64,000 nt of DNA from Desulfovibrio sp. (GTDB lineage: Bacteria; Desulfobacterota; Desulfovibrionia; Desulfovibrionales; Desulfovibrionaceae), in NCBI RefSeq assembly GCF_019424165.1, contig NZ_JAHZAA010000001.1, positions 227,978 to 291,977 on the forward strand. Reading direction: 5' to 3'. Positions 61,041 to 64,000 of this stretch are shown here, piece after piece. The translations under genes were made by a program, and so were the position numbers. The notes below the pieces were generated by a model. It saw only the letters and a list, made by a program, of their open reading frames with translations, did not search any database and was not told where the DNA came from. Numbering within the stretch: the stretch's first letter is position 1; each line of letters starts with the position of its first letter.

Positions 61041-62156
61041 GTGGTCAGTTTTGACAGGCCCGTGTGGGCAGAAATAGATCTTGCGGCTTTTCGTCACAAC
61101 CTGCGGCAGATCAAGTCGCTTCTTCAGCCCGGCACAATCTTTTGCCCCATTATCAAGGCTGACGGCTACGGGCACGGAGCCGTGCCTCTGGCGCATGAAG
61201 CCGCCGCTATGGGGGCAGGCTATCTCGGCGTGGCTATTCTGGACGAAGCCGCGGCCCTGCGTGCTGCGGGCATAACCCTGCCCATTCTCATTCTCGGCTA
61301 TACGCCGCCCCAGGCTGCCGCCTTTGTGGTCAGCAACCACATTACCCAGACCATTTTCAGCAAAGAACAGGCCGACGCCCTGTCTGCCGCAGCCGGAAAC
61401 CTGGGCATGACCGTCAAGGTTCACGTCAAGGTGGATACCGGCATGACCAGAATAGGCGTGCGGCCCGAAGAGGCCGCGGCGTTCTGCTCATATGTGGCCG
61501 GGCTTGAAAACGTGCATCTTGAAGGCATGTTTACGCATTTTGCCAGTTCTGACAGCGCCGACCGCACGTACTGCCTTGAGCAGTTCGAGAGGTTTATGGC
61601 AGCTATTGCCGCTGTGGAGGCTTCGGGCATTCGACTAAGCATCCGGCACTGTGCCAACAGCGCCGCCATATTGTCCCTGCCTGAAGGCCATCTGGATATG
61701 GTCCGGGCGGGGATAATCCTTTATGGCCTCAAGCCGTCCGACGAATGCCCCATGCCCATTGATTTGCATCCGGTCATGCGGCTCAAGGCGCGGCTCGCGA
61801 TGGTCAAGCAGGTTCCGCCCGGCGTGGGCGTGAGCTATGGCAGCATCTATCACACGCAGAAAGAAAGCAGCCTCGCCACCATCCCTATTGGCTATGCTGA
61901 CGGATACACGCGCATGCTGAGCCGCAAGGCGCAGGTGCTGCTGTGTGGGCAGCGCGCCCCGGTGGTGGGCCGCATCTGTATGGACCAGTGCATGATAGAC
62001 GTGAGCCACGTGCCGAATGCCGCCGTGGGCGATGAGGTGCTTCTTTTTGGCGGGCCTGATCTGCCCGCAGACGAAATTGCCGCCCATCTGGGTACGATCA
62101 ACTATGAAGTTGTCTGCATGGTGGGCAAGCGTGTGCCAAGGGTCTACGTGGAGTAA
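61041..62156 (+). CDS. alr: Alanine racemase
   Basis: A 371-residue PLP racemase interconverting L- and D-alanine. K39 in IIKADGYGHG binds PLP; the second catalytic base is the Tyr in GVGVSYGS; RICMDQCMID is the C-terminal family block. The start GTG 61041 lies 4 nt after AGGAGG; the in-frame ATG codons further upstream (61014, 60936) have no ribosome site. An amino-acid permease gene, now frameshifted, follows in the same direction. Confidence 0.92.
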   Translation: MVSFDRPVWAEIDLAAFRHNLRQIKSLLQPGTIFCPIIKADGYGHGAVPLAHEAAAMGAGYLGVAILDEAAALRAAGITLPILILGYTPPQAAAFVVSNHITQTIFSKEQADALSAAAGNLGMTVKVHVKVDTGMTRIGVRPEEAAAFCSYVAGLENVHLEGMFTHFASSDSADRTYCLEQFERFMAAIAAVEASGIRLSIRHCANSAAILSLPEGHLDMVRAGIILYGLKPSDECPMPIDLHPVMRLKARLAMVKQVPPGVGVSYGSIYHTQKESSLATIPIGYADGYTRMLSRKAQVLLCGQRAPVVGRICMDQCMIDVSHVPNAAVGDEVLLFGGPDLPADEIAAHLGTINYEVVCMVGKRVPRVYVE

Positions 62157-62234
62157 CGTTTTTCCCCCTTTGTTGAGCCGCTTGCAATATCTTGCCCGAG
62201 GAGAATGCCGCTGCTTGTCGCGGTCATGAAACTT

Positions 62235-62256
62235 ACGGTCATATGCGGATGACCGT
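62235..62256. repeat. Inverted repeat between alr and the permease
   Basis: ACGGTCAT-N6-ATGACCGT, perfect 8-bp arms, 79 bp past the alr stop and 125 bp before the permease start. No T tail, so an operator is as likely as a hairpin. Confidence 0.5.
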
Positions 62257-62380
62257 GCCTCGTGCCGCAATCCACATACACAACATGCCAAAGAGGAAAT
62301 AAGGAGGTCCCCCCACTCACAAACCCTCGTTGTCAAAGGATTCGCATTCAAATTCGTTCAAGGTTTTGCAAGGAGACCAT

Positions 62381-63768
62381 ATGTCGAGCGAACATAAAGG
62401 TGTAACTGGTGAAAATTTAACCCGAGGGCTGGAATCCAGACATATCCAGCTTATTGCCATCGGTGGTGCCATCGGCGTGGGGCTGTTTTTGGGGTCGAGC
62501 ACGGCCATCAGAACAGCCGGTCCCGGCCTGTTGCTGTCCTATCTTATCGGTGGGGCCATTATCTTCTTTGTCATGCGTGCGCTTATCCCGTGTCAGGCTC
62601 GTTCAGCGCCTATGCCAATATGTTTATGGGCCCGCGCATGGGCTATATAACAGGCTGGACCTACTGGTTCGTGTGGATCGTAACCGGCATGGCGGAAATT
62701 ACGGCGGTCGGCGTGTACTGCACCTTCTGGTGGCCGGACTTGCCACAATGGATACCAGCGTTGCTGGCGCTGGTATGTATGACCACAGTCAACCTCATCT
62801 CGGTCAAACTGTTCGGCGAATTCGAGTTCTGGTTTGCTCTCATCAAGGTTGTGGTCATCATCGCCATGATCGCCATCGGTCTTGGCATCATCCTGTTCGG
62901 TATCGGCCACGGTGGCGTACCCACAGGCATCAGCAACCTGTATGCCCTTGAAGGCGGCTTTTTGCCCAACGGCATGACCGGCGTATTCATGGCGCTTTCA
63001 ATGGTCATGTTCGCCTTTGTGGGGATTGAGCTTATCGGCGTTACAGCCGGTGAGGCCTGCAATCCGGAAAAATCCATCCCCTCGGCCATCAACAAGGTGC
63101 TGTGGCGTATTCTGCTGTTCTATATCGGCGCTCTTTTCGTTATCATGAGTATCTTCCCCTGGAACGAAATCGGCGTGCACGGCAGCCCCTTTGTGCTGAC
63201 CTTCAAGAACATCGGCATCGCCGCCGCTGCGGGCATCATCAACTTTGTTGTGGCCACGGCGGCCCTGTCTTCGTGCAACAGCGGCATCTACAGTAACGGC
63301 CGCATGCTGTACAATCTTGCTCTGCAAAAACGCGCCCCTCAGTATTTTGCACAGACCAGCCGGGCGAACGTGCCCGCACGCGGCATCCTGGTATCTTCGT
63401 GCATCATGCTTATCGGCGTGTTTCTGAACTATATCGTTCCCGAAGAAGTCTTTCTTATCGTAACCAGCGTGGCCACCTTCGCGGTTGTGTGGATCTGGGC
63501 AACCATTATCATAGTGCAGATGAAGTCCCGTGACAGCAAAAACGCTGAAGAGGTGGCTGCCATCAAGTACAAGATGCCCTGGTACCCCTACTCCAACTAC
63601 TTCGCGTTGTTCGGGCTGGCTTGCGTTTACGTGATTCTCAGCCTCGGTGACTCCACCCGCATCGCCATGATAGTGGGACCAATATGGATTATCGGCATTA
63701 ACGTGATCTACAATCTGCTCGGCTGGAATAAAAAAGACGCGCAGCCAGACCTTGGCGCCGAAAGCTAG
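62381..63768 (+). pseudogene. Amino-acid permease (APC superfamily, CycA/AnsP-like), frameshifted
   Basis: The frame from ATG 62381 (AAGGAGA upstream) encodes TM1-TM2 of an AAT-type amino-acid permease: RHIQLIAIGGAIGVGLFLGSS and FFVMRAL. At about 62581-62589 it shifts: the next residues are nonsense to a stop at 62650, while the other frame continues the same protein with PVSGSFSAYANMF...GYITGWTYWF to 63768. The GEM/GEL-type residues usually found after RAL are missing, so a deletion of about 19 or 22 nt (a length of 1 mod 3) explains the break. The intact protein would be about 468 residues with 12 TMs and probably carried alanine, glycine or serine. An assembly error is not excluded. Confidence 0.85.
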
Positions 63769-63966
63769 GGCGAAAAAAACACCGTTGCGGCGCGAAATTC
63801 GAGTGTACGTTTCGCATTGCCGAAATTTTGCAGCGGTTAACCCCGTACAAAAATAACGGACGCAACAGGTAAGATGCTTTGAACTGTTTGGGGCGAGAGC
63901 GTACAGGACGCTGGATGCCCGTATATGATGAACAGGTTTTACCATTAACCTTCAAGGAGCCTTATA

Positions 63967-64000
63967 ATGAAGTTTCAGGGTATGACTATCGGTGTGCCGA
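63967..64000 (+). CDS. Start of a probable alanine dehydrogenase (partial)
   Basis: Only 11 codons are visible (MKFQGMTIGVP), preceded by CAAGGAGCC. The IGVP at this point is typical of alanine dehydrogenase and of the related transhydrogenase alpha subunit, which start with ...IGVPKE or similar. Position after alr and an amino-acid permease supports alanine catabolism. The identification is tentative. Confidence 0.4.
   Translation, partial: MKFQGMTIGVP

Overview
The window looks like chromosomal DNA of a GC-rich, anaerobic, motile sulfate-reducing deltaproteobacterium of the Desulfovibrio type (D. desulfuricans-like). This is inferred from the gene set: glycine reductase selenoprotein A, a XerC/D-ModE fusion regulator of the TunR type next to modABC, a DVU0298-family HEAT protein, a VOR-type 2-oxoacid:ferredoxin oxidoreductase, three methyl-accepting chemotaxis proteins and CheV. 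No species was confirmed by database search.

Layout. 1-1.4 kb: the end of a glycine reductase cluster (component C tail, thioredoxin, and grdA read through an in-frame UGA at Sec44). 1.7-8 kb: chemoreceptor, dGTPase, APS kinase, a tRNA-Val/tRNA-Asp pair and an exported polysaccharide deacetylase. 8-14.7 kb (minus strand): carboxynorspermidine decarboxylase and dehydrogenase, an HDAC-fold deacetylase, a small unknown protein, thymidylate kinase and an OB/HD nuclease. 14.8-18 kb: surE, class II aldolase and a first GAPDH. 18.2-25.2 kb (minus): epimerase, chemoreceptor and the vorDBAC-type oxidoreductase. 25.4-31.7 kb: queA, lipoprotein-coaBC, a split LysO-type lysine exporter and the HEAT protein. 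32-36.9 kb: DUF4910 protein, cheV, cysK and a secreted NTF2-like protein. 37.1-43.6 kb (minus): lpdA, gcvH, OsmC, a sodium:solute symporter and a CBS-PAS sigma-54 activator. 44-52.5 kb (minus): a second GAPDH, a GAF protein, bactofilin, rodA, mrdA, mreD, mreC and mreB. 52.8-55.6 kb: radical SAM protein and chemoreceptor. 56.3-60 kb: tunR divergent from modABC. 60-64 kb: an AT-rich non-coding stretch, alr, a frameshifted amino-acid permease and the first codons of a probable alanine dehydrogenase.

How parts fit together. grdA, its thioredoxin, gcvH and lpdA belong to glycine reductase and the glycine cleavage system, the two halves of the reductive glycine pathway known in D. desulfuricans. 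The end of the window (racemase, permease, probable alanine dehydrogenase) looks like an alanine/glycine utilisation locus whose permease is broken. The rod-shape genes form one elongation-complex locus.

Most interesting signals: a complete sigma-54 circuit at 41.5-41.9 kb (GG-N10-GC promoter and three copies of a 20-bp inverted repeat, one overlapping the 3' end of the activator gene); a terminator-like hairpin only 24 nt upstream of gcvH behind a 23-codon ORF; a candidate TunR operator abutting the modA promoter; two GAPDHs with different predicted cofactor preference; an HDAC-fold enzyme beside polyamine genes; a GC-rich REP-like repeat family; and about 600 bp of AT-rich, hairpin-containing non-coding DNA before alr.
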